NCBI GenBank assembly: GCA_900177435.1
Contig: FXAI01000003.1
Coordinates: 457,985-521,984 of the forward strand
Reading direction: 5' to 3'
Length of the DNA: 64,000 nt
Source of the DNA: Alteromonadaceae bacterium Bs31
GTDB lineage: Bacteria; Pseudomonadota; Gammaproteobacteria; Pseudomonadales; Cellvibrionaceae
Shown here: positions 19,710 to 28,680 of the stretch, one piece after another
Position numbering within the stretch: position 1 is the stretch's first letter
How the letters are laid out: every line of letters starts with the position of its first letter
Notes under the pieces: model-generated
What the model saw: only the letters and a program-made list of their open reading frames with translations
The model's database searches: none
Told to the model about the DNA's origin: nothing
Made by a program: the position numbers and the translations under genes

Positions 19710-20375
19710 ACGAAAACTCTCTTATTATTGTTTATTTGCCGAATTGCACTGTTCTAACGCACTACCTACTAAAGCGTGCTTAAGTCTTCTTATTTTTATT
19801 GCAAGGTTTCACTATCTTGTAGACAAACAGGCGTTTCTATAAGAATTAAAATTACGCTTCACAAATACTGCAACAATCATGTCTGTTAGTCAAACGGCAA
19901 ATAACGGTGAAGGATTCAGCTAACTGTTATTTTATTTTGCAACGCGCTGAGAAGCGCCCACTCTGACTTACCAATCACCAAATTGGTATAACCACTAAAA
20001 AAAACGGCTTTACCACCTGACTTTAATCAAGCAAAAATAAACCCACAATCAAGTTTATACGCACCTAAACCCCTATCACTTGTTTTTCATCAAACGCAGA
20101 AAAAGCGTCAACCAGCGCTATTTTGCTGAATTCAAAAGGAAAAAATTAAAAGACTGGAAAATTGTAGGTATTTTTTATTGGAACATAGAGGCTAAGAAGT
20201 TTTAAATAATGCTTATACCTATTATCTAGACACGCTAAATTTGCACAGGTATGCTAGCTGTCAAGCACTGCATAAGATAATAATAGACAGAAACTATCTG
20301 TCCTTTCTGGGGAAGAGGTTCTTCTAAAACAACAGTGTACTCAACATTTATAAATAATAATTAGAAGGAAGCAAA
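19710..20375. promoter_or_regulatory. Divergent control region, TonB receptor / xylan-binding lipoprotein
   Basis: This 666-bp AT-rich gap holds no convincing gene and should carry both promoters. Two inverted sequences stand out: TTGTAGACAA at about 19815, and GACAG-N7-CTGTC at 20286-20302, about 75 bp before the lipoprotein ATG. The second could be an operator or a 5'-leader hairpin. GAAGGA sits just before the ATG at 20376 as a good ribosome-binding site. The long shared region suggests that the two genes are controlled together. Confidence 0.45.
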
Positions 20376-21851
20376 ATGTTATATAGATCCCTACTAATAA
20401 GCTTTACCGCTCTCGGCCTCGCCGCCTGTTCTGGGGGAGACTACGAAGAACGCATAAGCGGAGACATTACTGCACCCCCACCCAATAACTCAGAGACATT
20501 GCCGAGTAGTGGTGTAGTCGTCAATGGAAACCTCGAAGACAGCGAAACTGAAGCGACTGGCTGGAATGGCTATGCAAACGCTGGCGAGGCGACTTTCGAA
20601 CTTAGCACTGATCAGTACTACTCGGGTGCGCAATCATACAAAATCACACTCGGTGCGGTCGGCGAGAACAGCTGGGAAATAGCCGCAGGCCCCGTTGGCG
20701 TGCCCCTTGAAGAAGACCACACCTACTATTTTTCAGCTTGGGTACTAGGTACCAATGGTGCTATCGCCAATTTTCAGGCCAAACTTGAGGAAGACCCTTG
20801 GACATCACTTAAGAGTAAGCAAGTTGATGTCACCAGCTCATGGCAGCGGGTTTCTTTCAGCTTCGACTCTCCCCCGGGTGTATCCACTATTCAGTTACCG
20901 GTAGAGGTTTCTTATGCTGAGAATGCAGGCGCGGTAATATACCTGGATCACGTGTCACTTGTCGGCGCACCAAAATCCGGCATTGTAGACATTCCCATTG
21001 AAGACGGTCTGCCGGGCTGGAGCTCCGACTGGCGAACCAATACCCTGACCTATGATGCAGATCGGGGTGTGGTTGTTGAGCCGGACTGGGCTAACGATGA
21101 CCAAATTGCCATGTACATATTAGATGCTCCCATGAACTTTAATGGAGTTACGCTTAACTACGTGGTAGATATTACTCAGGAATTTAAGGACGCAGGAATT
21201 AATCTGCAGCCCTACGTTCAGCAAAACTCCGGCTCCTACGATGCAGATTGGAGTGGATGGGTAAACAATAGCGACCTCAGCGTAGGCGTAAACGTTTTAA
21301 CCTACACCCCGTCAGCAGCACCCGAAGACACTCAGCGAGTAGGCATACAGGTGAAAGGTGCTGGTAGATCGACAGACCCTAGTACCTTTATGTCGATCAT
21401 GCGGGTTTACTATGAAGGTGAAAGTGGCTCGGATATTCCTTTAGACAGTGGCTGGAGTGTTTCTGACGGCCTTGAAGTAGACTACAACGATGGCGGCGTA
21501 TCGTACTCACCGACAGAAGCCGACCACCAGTTAACGTATCGCTACGATGGCCCTCAAAATTTTGACGGAGCCGTATTTGGATTCACCATCGTGCCAGACC
21601 AGGCCTTTATTGACAGCGGAGCACCCATTCAGCCATTCGCCCAGCTTGACTCTGGAGCCGGTGCATGGAGCTGCTGGATTAACGGAGGAACCAACCTCAC
21701 GCTAGATGGCATTACTTATGACTGCACAATTGGGGGTGATGGCGGGTTTAACTTCGACGCTTCGGACTCCATGAGAGTAGGCATTCAAGTAAAAGACTCG
21801 CCAGCAGGCACACTGACGATTAGCAACGTTTCAATTACCGCAGCTGAGTAG
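20376..21851 (+). CDS. Surface lipoprotein with CBM4/9-like and two CBM15-like xylan-binding modules
   Basis: The product has 491 residues. The lipobox LGLAAC ends at Cys18 with Ser at +2, which favours outer-membrane sorting. Residues about 47-203 form a CBM4/9/22-type beta sandwich (VNGNLEDSE start, YLDHVSLVG end). Residues about 206-350 and 354-491 are two related modules that match the family 15 xylan-binding module of Cellvibrio Xyn10C as I remember it: FAQL, CTI, RVGIQVK and AGTLTISNVSI. The second copy keeps Trp residues in GAWSCW that could stack on sugar rings. There is no catalytic domain. It probably captures xylan at the surface for the divergently encoded receptor. A terminator follows. 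Confidence 0.8.
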   Translation: MLYRSLLISFTALGLAACSGGDYEERISGDITAPPPNNSETLPSSGVVVNGNLEDSETEATGWNGYANAGEATFELSTDQYYSGAQSYKITLGAVGENSWEIAAGPVGVPLEEDHTYYFSAWVLGTNGAIANFQAKLEEDPWTSLKSKQVDVTSSWQRVSFSFDSPPGVSTIQLPVEVSYAENAGAVIYLDHVSLVGAPKSGIVDIPIEDGLPGWSSDWRTNTLTYDADRGVVVEPDWANDDQIAMYILDAPMNFNGVTLNYVVDITQEFKDAGINLQPYVQQNSGSYDADWSGWVNNSDLSVGVNVLTYTPSAAPEDTQRVGIQVKGAGRSTDPSTFMSIMRVYYEGESGSDIPLDSGWSVSDGLEVDYNDGGVSYSPTEADHQLTYRYDGPQNFDGAVFGFTIVPDQAFIDSGAPIQPFAQLDSGAGAWSCWINGGTNLTLDGITYDCTIGGDGGFNFDASDSMRVGIQVKDSPAGTLTISNVSITAAE

Positions 21852-21870
21852 GGCGTTTTAAAACACAAAA

Positions 21871-21899
21871 CCCGAGCCAATACGGCTCGGGTTTTTTTT
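21871..21899 (+). terminator. Rho-independent terminator after the lipoprotein gene
   Basis: GC-rich 8-bp stem CCCGAGCC / GGCTCGGG, then eight T residues. It ends the CBM15-type gene 20 bp after its stop. Confidence 0.93.
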
Positions 21900-22000
21900 G
21901 CCTATCTAATCTGCCTATCTAATCTGCCTATCTAATCTGCCTATCTAATCTGCCTATCTAATCTGCCTATCTAATCTGCCTATCTAATCTGCCTATCTAA
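21900..22000. repeat. 13-bp tandem repeat, 7.8 copies
   Basis: The unit GCCTATCTAATCT occurs seven times without change (21900-21990), then as a 10-bp partial copy. It starts at the last base of the terminator above. The perfect identity implies recent expansion by slippage. The rest of the gap to 22230 is AT-rich with nothing recognisable. Confidence 0.97.
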
Positions 22001-22230
22001 ATAGCAAGCAAGATATTACTCCACACCAATTTCTTAATTGAAACACAGCTCCGAGAATTTTCTAAGATAAGAACTTACTCCTACCTTAGAGATGTATTTA
22101 ATTTTTATTCCTCTGGCATTCCAAACGCTCACACGCAGCAAACCTCAGAAACAATGTTAATCCGTTTTTAAACCAGCAGAGCAAAAAAATCCCGGTAAAC
22201 CTACTCCGCTCGCTGATAGATATTTTCCGC

Positions 22231-24690
22231 TTAAGGGTTTATAGCTACCTCACTTAAGAACGCCTTATTACTCACAATAGATGTCTCCCCCAGTATGTTA
22301 AAACTCCCCTCAAGGCGTATATCACTGGATGAACTCCCAAGCATCAAGCCTATCTCTCCCGGCTCAAGCACAAAACGCATTTGCTGATCGTAGAACGCCA
22401 TTAAGTTAACAGGCAAATCAATTACTAGCTTCGCCGCTTTCTGAGGCTCCAAAGAAACCCTCGCAAATGCTTTCAATTCCTTCACTGGGCGAGTAACACA
22501 GGCCACTTTATCGCGAACATAAAGCTGCACCACTTCGTCTGCAGCTACGCCACCCACATTTTTAAGTGTAAAACTCACCTGCACTTTGCCATCTATGCGG
22601 GCTTTGGATTCATCCACCTTCAGGTCACTGTATTCAAATTTCGAATAACTGAGGCCATGACCAAAAGGATAAAGCGCGCTTGTTTCTGCAAAAGCATAGC
22701 CGCGCTTGGCGGTGGGTTTGTAGTTGTAGTAAACAGGCAAGTGGCCAACGGAGCGCGGTATGCTCACTGGTAACTTGCCACTTGGACTTACATCACCAAA
22801 AATAACCCGCGCCACTGCGGTGCCTGTTTCCTGGCCCAGATACCACCCCTCGATTATCGCTGGCGCCTGCTCTGCAATTTTTGAAATCGCCAAGGGTCGG
22901 CCGTTGATAAGCAACACAAGCGTTGGTGTGCCTGTGGCCAACACGGCATCCACCAGCTGCTGCTGTTCGCCGAAAAGCTGCAGGTGTGTAGAATCCCCTA
23001 AATGGGTTTCGGCCCAGGCCTCACGGGAGGTGGATTCGTTATCCCCTACCACCACGATGGCCACGTCACTTTTTTTGGCCGCTTTCACCGCAGCTTTAAT
23101 CATTCCTTTTGTGTCTTTCGCGCTGGGTAATTGCACTTCATCCTGATGCCAGCGCTCCTTGGACAGGGAATTTGCCACCAGGGAATCCTCCCCGGCCTGC
23201 CAATAGTTCTGAGTAAGAATGGTGCCTTGCGCATAATTAACTCTTACAGCCTCACCCACATATTTTTTTATACCCTGGAGTACACTGACGGTAGAGCGAG
23301 GCACATCGGAGTATCCCCCCAGAAGGGTCTCATCTGCATGGGGGCCAATGACAGCGATCGACTTTAATTTATTGACATCCAGCGGCAGCAGTTGCTTATC
23401 ATTTTTCAGTAAGACCAAGGCTTGTTCTGCCGTTTTCTGTGCAAGGGCGACATGCTCCGGATTGCCAATAAATGCATCTGCACCGTCCAACTCCACAAAG
23501 GGGTTTTCAAATAAACCCAGCATAAATTTTTCATGAAGCACGCGACTTACACTTTGATCAATTAACGCTACATCCAGTTTACCTTCGGCCACCAACTTTC
23601 CAAGCTGCGGATAGGCAACACCGTCGGGGGCTTCAATATCCACACCTGCCGCCAGCGCCAGTGCGCCAGCATCCGCCTCGTTATCAGTTAAGTAGTGGCG
23701 AGTCATCAGTTCTGTTACGGCAAAGTAATCGCTTATCAACACGCCCTCAAAACCCCATTCATCTCGCAGAATATCGCGAAGCATCTTCTTATTGGCATGA
23801 GAGGGTATGCCGTCAATTTCGTTATAAGAGGCCATGACACTGCGCACCCCGGCGAGTTTTACGGCGGCTTCAAAGGGATATAAAAATATTTCTCTCAACT
23901 CGCGCTCACCCACCGGGGTTGGCGCAGTATTTAGCCCGCCGCGCGGCTCTCCGTGCCCAGATAAATGTTTTAATGTGGCAATTACCCGGTCATCAGGAAT
24001 AAGCCCGGGCTGCTCACCCTGAAAGCCCCGTACTGCCGCCACGCCCATGCTCGCAACCAGGTAAGGATCTTCACCCATGGTTTCCTCAATGCGGCCCCAG
24101 CGCGGGTCGCGAGCAACATCCAGAATGGGGGTTAGCACTTGCTGCGCTCCCCGACGTCGCACCTCTTCTGCGCTAACTTCATACACTTGTTGAATAAGCT
24201 CGGGATTAAAGGTACTGGCCAGAGCAATAGCCTGAGGGAAGCTTGTGGCATGCAGTGCTGCATGACCATGCAAGGCTTCCTCATGAAATATAGCGGGTAT
24301 TCCCAAACGGGTGTTTTCCAGCAGCCATTTTTGAACTTGGTTAACAAACGCTATAGTGGTCGGTACATCTTTATTCGGCGTGTGCACCAGTTTATTTTCG
24401 CTGGGGCGCCCAAGCTGGCCAATGCCTTGAGACAGATAAGGCTTTGCGATTTCTGGCAGAAAGACTCCCTTATCATTTTCAAATTCTCTGCGCCCCAACC
24501 AAACAGATTGTAGCTGAGCCAGTTTTTCTTCCAGTGTCATACGAGAAAGTAGGTCGTTAACACGTTTATCAATGGCCTGACGGGAGTCTTTGTACACGGG
24601 AATATCCTCCGCGTAGGCGAAGGACATGAAACACAGGCAAATTACTACCAGCGCTTTACCTATTAGAGAAAATTTCGAAAGAGTATTCAT
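22231..24690 (-). CDS. Family 3 glycoside hydrolase, beta-xylosidase / beta-glucosidase
   Basis: Cuts single sugars from the non-reducing end of beta-linked oligosaccharides with retention. A signal peptide (about 1-27, ending FAYA) sends it to the periplasm or beyond. The GH3 N-terminal barrel carries HEEALHGH near residue 140 and DPRWGRIEE near 195. ISDYFAV holds the expected nucleophile, Asp321. The C-terminal alpha/beta sandwich begins near residue 400 (VLLKND) and a fibronectin-like domain ends the protein. The frame opens at a GTG at 24708, but the ATG at 24690 has a GAGAGG ribosome-binding site and starts a clean signal peptide. Its place after xylB-xylA favours xylosidase, but the sequence alone does not decide. 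Confidence 0.88.
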   Translation of the reverse strand: MNTLSKFSLIGKALVVICLCFMSFAYAEDIPVYKDSRQAIDKRVNDLLSRMTLEEKLAQLQSVWLGRREFENDKGVFLPEIAKPYLSQGIGQLGRPSENKLVHTPNKDVPTTIAFVNQVQKWLLENTRLGIPAIFHEEALHGHAALHATSFPQAIALASTFNPELIQQVYEVSAEEVRRRGAQQVLTPILDVARDPRWGRIEETMGEDPYLVASMGVAAVRGFQGEQPGLIPDDRVIATLKHLSGHGEPRGGLNTAPTPVGERELREIFLYPFEAAVKLAGVRSVMASYNEIDGIPSHANKKMLRDILRDEWGFEGVLISDYFAVTELMTRHYLTDNEADAGALALAAGVDIEAPDGVAYPQLGKLVAEGKLDVALIDQSVSRVLHEKFMLGLFENPFVELDGADAFIGNPEHVALAQKTAEQALVLLKNDKQLLPLDVNKLKSIAVIGPHADETLLGGYSDVPRSTVSVLQGIKKYVGEAVRVNYAQGTILTQNYWQAGEDSLVANSLSKERWHQDEVQLPSAKDTKGMIKAAVKAAKKSDVAIVVVGDNESTSREAWAETHLGDSTHLQLFGEQQQLVDAVLATGTPTLVLLINGRPLAISKIAEQAPAIIEGWYLGQETGTAVARVIFGDVSPSGKLPVSIPRSVGHLPVYYNYKPTAKRGYAFAETSALYPFGHGLSYSKFEYSDLKVDESKARIDGKVQVSFTLKNVGGVAADEVVQLYVRDKVACVTRPVKELKAFARVSLEPQKAAKLVIDLPVNLMAFYDQQMRFVLEPGEIGLMLGSSSSDIRLEGSFNILGETSIVSNKAFLSEVAINP

Positions 24691-24734
24691 TTTTCGCCTC
24701 TCATTCACTATTGGAATATTTATTTAATCCATAA

Positions 24735-24763
24735 AAAAACAGAGCCCTTAAGGCTCTGTTTTT
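24735..24763 (-). terminator. Bidirectional-type terminator between xylA and the GH3 gene
   Basis: AAAAACAGAGCC / GGCTCTGTTTTT, a 12-bp stem with a 5-nt loop and T-runs in both directions. It lies 19 bp after the xylA stop. It suggests that the GH3 gene has its own promoter or depends on read-through. Confidence 0.85.
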
Positions 24764-24781
24764 AGTCAGTGGGATGCAGAT

Positions 24782-26113
24782 TTATCGGATATAGCGATTA
24801 ATAACATTTTCATACAGTTCTTGCTGGCCGCTGGTTTGCGGTGGCTCACCATTACTGTCGCCAATAGTGGCCAACTGTTCCAGTGATAGATTGCCTTTCT
24901 CAAATTCGGCACCATCGCCAGAATCGAAACTGGAATAGCGTTGTTTACGCATGCTTTCCAGTGGCGAGTTTTCCAACAAGTCTGCAGCAATTAGCAGGGC
25001 GCGGGCAAATGTATCCATACCACCAATATGCCCGTGGAATAAATCCACAAGATCGGTTGAGTTGCGACGCGTTTTCGCATCGAAATTAACACCACCACCT
25101 TGCAAGCCTCCACTGCGCAATAACACCAACATTATTTCCACGGTCTCGGTAATGTTGTAGGGGAATTGGTCGGTATCCCACTGGTTCTGATAGTCGCCAC
25201 GGTTGGCATCAATACTGCCCAGCATACCTGCGTTTGCCGCCACCTCAAGCTCATGCTCCATGGTGTGACCCGCCAGTGTTGCATGGTTAGTTTCGATGTT
25301 AAGTTTAAAATCCTTATCCAGGCCATGCGCTTTCAGAAAGCCAATAACGGTGGCGCTGTCAAAGTCGTACTGGTGCTTGGAAGGCTCCATAGGTTTAGGT
25401 TCAATAAAGAAAGTACCTTTAAAACCCTGAGCCCGAGCGTAATCACGTGCCATCGTCAGAAAGCGCCCCATATGATCTTGCTCGCGGCCCATGTCGGTAT
25501 TGAGCAAACTCATGTAACCCTCGCGGCCACCCCAGAACACGTAGTTTTCACCTTCCAGTGCGATGGTTGCATCCAGCGCATCTTTTAACTGAGCGCCAGC
25601 ATAGGCGACTACATTAAAATCCGGGTTGGTGGATGCGCCGTTCATATAGCGAGGGTTAGAAAACAGATTAGCGGTGCCCCACAGCAGCTTCATACCAGAA
25701 GCGGCTTTCTTTTCTTTGGCGTAGTCGACGATGGTTTGCAAGCGGTCGTGAGTTTCTGCTCGACTTGCACCCTCTTCTACAAGGTCGATGTCGTGGAAGC
25801 AGAAATAAGGCGTACCCACTTTGGTAAAAAATTCAAAGGCCGCGTCCATTTTTAATTTCGCACGGGTAATTGCATCTGGGCCTTCAAGCCAGGGGCGAAG
25901 CTGCGTACCAGGGCCAAAGGGGTCTCCGCCAGTACCGCAGAATGAGTGCCAGTAACAGGTAGCGAACTTGAAGAAGTCCTTCATGCTGCGACCGGCAACC
26001 ACACGATTTTCATCGTAATATTTAAAAGCCAGCGGGTTATCAGAGTCCGGGCCTTCGAAGGCAATTTTGCCTACTCCGGGGAAAAATTCTTTATCTCCAA
26101 CGAGAACAGTCAT
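24782..26113 (-). CDS. xylA: Xylose isomerase
   Basis: Converts D-xylose to D-xylulose in the cytoplasm using two divalent metal ions. It has 443 residues, the length of the group II enzymes such as E. coli Xyl[17 protein letters not shown] is near residue 53. [12 protein letters not shown] near 100 holds the catalytic His and Asp. [15 protein letters not shown] near 235 is metal-binding. IDANRGD near 300 and the GGVNFDAK segment near 340 complete the site. It lies after xylB on the same strand, 114 bp apart with a hairpin between. Confidence 0.97.
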   Translation of the reverse strand: MTVLVGDKEFFPGVGKIAFEGPDSDNPLAFKYYDENRVVAGRSMKDFFKFATCYWHSFCGTGGDPFGPGTQLRPWLEGPDAITRAKLKMDAAFEFFTKVGTPYFCFHDIDLVEEGASRAETHDRLQTIVDYAKEKKAASGMKLLWGTANLFSNPRYMNGASTNPDFNVVAYAGAQLKDALDATIALEGENYVFWGGREGYMSLLNTDMGREQDHMGRFLTMARDYARAQGFKGTFFIEPKPMEPSKHQYDFDSATVIGFLKAHGLDKDFKLNIETNHATLAGHTMEHELEVAANAGMLGSIDANRGDYQNQWDTDQFPYNITETVEIMLVLLRSGGLQGGGVNFDAKTRRNSTDLVDLFHGHIGGMDTFARALLIAADLLENSPLESMRKQRYSSFDSGDGAEFEKGNLSLEQLATIGDSNGEPPQTSGQQELYENVINRYIR

Positions 26114-26153
26114 AGTTCGTTACCTGTATTTAAAAGTTATTGTTTTATGCTGT

Positions 26154-26200
26154 AGCCTGCCAAAAAAATCAAAATACGTATCTAGCGTATCTTGCAGGCT
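26154..26200 (-). promoter_or_regulatory. Nested hairpin between xylB and xylA
   Basis: AGCCTGC (26154-26160) pairs with GCAGGCT (26194-26200), and inside it ATACG (26174-26178) pairs with CGTAT (26186-26190). On the minus strand a T7 run lies within the loop, not after the stem. This fits an intercistronic processing or attenuation structure better than a simple terminator. Confidence 0.4.
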
Positions 26201-26227
26201 GTTTCGTATTTGAGGCTATTTGAGCTT

Positions 26228-27712
26228 TTATACCGGAAGCCCTTCCAACCAAGTGTTATAGGCCTGCTGATATTGCGTTATTAAACCGGATTCTGGTTCA
26301 ATCACATTAATTCGTGTCAAACCACCGAACGCTTCTCTGGCTGAAGCATAGTAGCCACAGCCGATTGCTGCACCCCGTGCCGCACCCTCGGCTCCATCGG
26401 TTTCGTATACTTCTACCGCGGCTTGAGTGGTATTTGCAAATGCCTTGGCAAACACCTCACTGAGGAACATATTGCCTTTTGCCACACGTACCACGTCGCA
26501 ACTGCCGCCGAGGGATTTAAGTACCTCAAAGCCCTGATTGAGAGCAAACACGATTCCTTCCTGAGTCGCCCGAACAATATGACCCAGGCTGTGGCGATTG
26601 AGATCGATGTTCTGTAAATGAGAACCCAAAACACGGTTTTGAAAAATACGCTCAGCGCCGTTGCCGAAAGGTAAAAATGTGAGCCCTTCACTACCCACAG
26701 CAACTTCACTGGCCAAAGTGTTGAGTAATACGTAGTCCACCGGCTTGCCATCCACACTGAGAATTTGGCGCAACCAGCTGAAAGAACGGCCTGCGCCATT
26801 AACGCAAACAAGCACACCATTGCGAGGCGCGTCTTGTGTGTTGGTCACGTGAAGGAAAGTATTCACCCGCTGCTCAAGATCCGCGGCGGGCTGGTCGGTA
26901 ACCCCATAGATAACCCCGGAAGTGCCTGCTGTAGCCGCAACTTCACCTGGGTTCAACACATTCAAACTCAGTGCATTGTTAGGCTGGTCGCCACCGCGAT
27001 AGCTGATTTTGACCCCTTCTCGCAAATCCAGCTCTCCGGCCGCAGTGGCGCTGAGCCGACACTGCTCACCCATACTGGGCACCAAATCGGGTAAAAGTGA
27101 TTCGGGAATATCCCAGTGCTGTAATAAGGCTTTTGCTGTCTGCTGCTCTTTAAAGTCCCAGAGCGTGCCTTCTGAGAGGCCGGAAGCTGTGGAGTTTATC
27201 TCGCCGGACAAACGCATCGCCACATAGTCTCCGGGCAGCATCATTTTGTGAATTCTCGCGAAATTTTCCGGCTCATTCTGCTGCACCCAACGCAACTTGG
27301 CAGCGGTGAAATTACCGGGCGAATTCAATAAATGATCAAAGCAATAATCCTTACCGAGAGCGCTCAGCGCTGCGTCGCCATGAGGAACCGCTCGACTGTC
27401 GCACCAAATAATTGCCGGACGAATCACTTGTTGCTGTTGGTCCACCAGCACCAAACCGTGCATCTGGTAGGAAATACCAATGGCTTCAATAGCCGCAGCG
27501 TCCACACCAGGCTTGGCAAATAGCTTGGTACAACCCTGCTTGATGCATTCCCACCAGGTCTCTGGCTGCTGTTCCGCCCAGCCACTCTGGGGGCTAAGAA
27601 TATCCAATTCTGTGTCCGGGTACTGGGTAGAAGCCAAAGGCTTACCAGTATCGCCATCCAAAACGGCGAGTTTTACCGAAGAACTTCCTACATCAATTCC
27701 AAGAAACAGCAT
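26228..27712 (-). CDS. xylB: Xylulokinase
   Basis: FGGY-family kinase of 494 residues that phosphorylates D-xylulose to xylulose-5-phosphate for the pentose phosphate pathway. The first ATPase lobe starts with LGIDVGSSSVKLAVLD. QMHGLVLVD near residue 78 is the substrate region. SYRGGDQPNN near 240 contains the expected catalytic Asp. The second lobe has GAGRSFSWLRQI and a C-terminal GAARGAAIGCGYY. It is first in the order xylB-xylA-GH3 and is divergent from the NUDIX regulator gene, with 181 bp between. Confidence 0.95.
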   Translation of the reverse strand: MLFLGIDVGSSSVKLAVLDGDTGKPLASTQYPDTELDILSPQSGWAEQQPETWWECIKQGCTKLFAKPGVDAAAIEAIGISYQMHGLVLVDQQQQVIRPAIIWCDSRAVPHGDAALSALGKDYCFDHLLNSPGNFTAAKLRWVQQNEPENFARIHKMMLPGDYVAMRLSGEINSTASGLSEGTLWDFKEQQTAKALLQHWDIPESLLPDLVPSMGEQCRLSATAAGELDLREGVKISYRGGDQPNNALSLNVLNPGEVAATAGTSGVIYGVTDQPAADLEQRVNTFLHVTNTQDAPRNGVLVCVNGAGRSFSWLRQILSVDGKPVDYVLLNTLASEVAVGSEGLTFLPFGNGAERIFQNRVLGSHLQNIDLNRHSLGHIVRATQEGIVFALNQGFEVLKSLGGSCDVVRVAKGNMFLSEVFAKAFANTTQAAVEVYETDGAEGAARGAAIGCGYYASAREAFGGLTRINVIEPESGLITQYQQAYNTWLEGLPV

Positions 27713-27795
27713 GATTATTAGCCTGTGTAGAGACTTTTATGGGCTGCAGAATACAGCATCTATGACTTCCGTGCAGGACCGCAAGTATAGCCTTA

Positions 27796-27810
27796 TTGTC
27801 CTTTTGACAA
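27796..27810. promoter_or_regulatory. Possible operator TTGTC-N5-GACAA between xylB and the NUDIX regulator
   Basis: Perfect 5-bp arms around a 5-bp centre, 83 bp from the xylB start and 83 bp from the regulator start, so in the middle of the divergent gap. A TATAAT at 27818-27823 follows on the plus strand. The regulator encoded next door is the natural candidate to bind here. Confidence 0.4.
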
Positions 27811-27893
27811 CAAGAGATATAATAGCCCTCTCAGTGTTGCGCCAGCTATGTAATAATGCCTCGGCCAGTTACATTAGGACCAAAACCTGAACA

Positions 27894-28619
27894 ATGAGTG
27901 AGAAGAGAATAATAAGCTACAGCAATGCACCCTTCCCGCCGCCCAAAGGAATTATGAAAGGCTTGTCCATCGACAACCTCATATTCGGCCTGGAAGGCAG
28001 TGCACTGAAAATCTTGCTGATCAAGCATGGAGAAGGTATCGCCGAGGGTGAATGGGCGCTGCCCGGCGGTTTTGTTAACAACAAAGAAGACTTGAATGAC
28101 GCAGCACGCCGCCTTTTGAAAGAGCTGACAGGTATCGAGCACCATTACCTGGAGCAATTGAAAACATTCGGCAAAGTGGACCGCTACCCCGCCGAGCGTG
28201 TGGTAACTGTGGCCTACTATGCCCTTGTGAGTGCGGATAACTACGCCTTGATCGCCGGTTTAAATGCCTGCGAAGCCGCCTGGTTTAACGTGCACGACAC
28301 ACCACCGCTGGTATTTGATCACCCGGATATAGTGCAGTACGGCCTGCAGTTTCTGCAGCACCAGGTAAGACACCGCCCCATTGGCTTTAATTTATTACCT
28401 GAAAAATTTACCCTGCTGCAATTGCAGGAGCTCTACGAAGCTATTTTGGACATCAAAATGGACAAACCCAACTTTCGTAGAAAAATTATGAAAATGAATT
28501 TGTTAAGCCCCTGCAACGAAAAGCAACAAGGCGTTGCTCACCGCGCGGCAAATCTGTACCGTTTTGACAAGGATGCCTATGAAAACCTCACGGAGCAAGG
28601 CTTCACCTTTGAAGTTTAA
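27894..28619 (+). CDS. NUDIX-domain transcriptional regulator (NrtR/AraR type), probable pentose sensor
   Basis: The product has 241 residues: an N-terminal NUDIX fold (about 22-150) and a C-terminal winged-helix domain (about 155-235) starting NLLPEKFTLLQLQELYEAI, the pattern of NrtR-type regulators. The NUDIX box lies at residues 59-81 but is broken: the catalytic REUxEE segment reads RLLKEL, losing two of the acidic residues that bind metal. The protein is therefore unlikely to hydrolyse nucleotides. In Bacteroidetes, related regulators sense arabinose or xylose through this domain. Its place between divergent xylB and a sugar transporter suggests control of xylose genes. The effector is inferred. 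Confidence 0.82.
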   Translation: MSEKRIISYSNAPFPPPKGIMKGLSIDNLIFGLEGSALKILLIKHGEGIAEGEWALPGGFVNNKEDLNDAARRLLKELTGIEHHYLEQLKTFGKVDRYPAERVVTVAYYALVSADNYALIAGLNACEAAWFNVHDTPPLVFDHPDIVQYGLQFLQHQVRHRPIGFNLLPEKFTLLQLQELYEAILDIKMDKPNFRRKIMKMNLLSPCNEKQQGVAHRAANLYRFDKDAYENLTEQGFTFEV

Positions 28620-28680
28620 CGCCGGCAGAGAAAAGCCGGATGCATAACAATAATATTAACCATTAGCTAGGTGTGCTCAA

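Noticed and set aside
21900..22000. CRISPR array
   Set aside because: The units are identical 13-bp tandem copies with no spacers, so this is a minisatellite.
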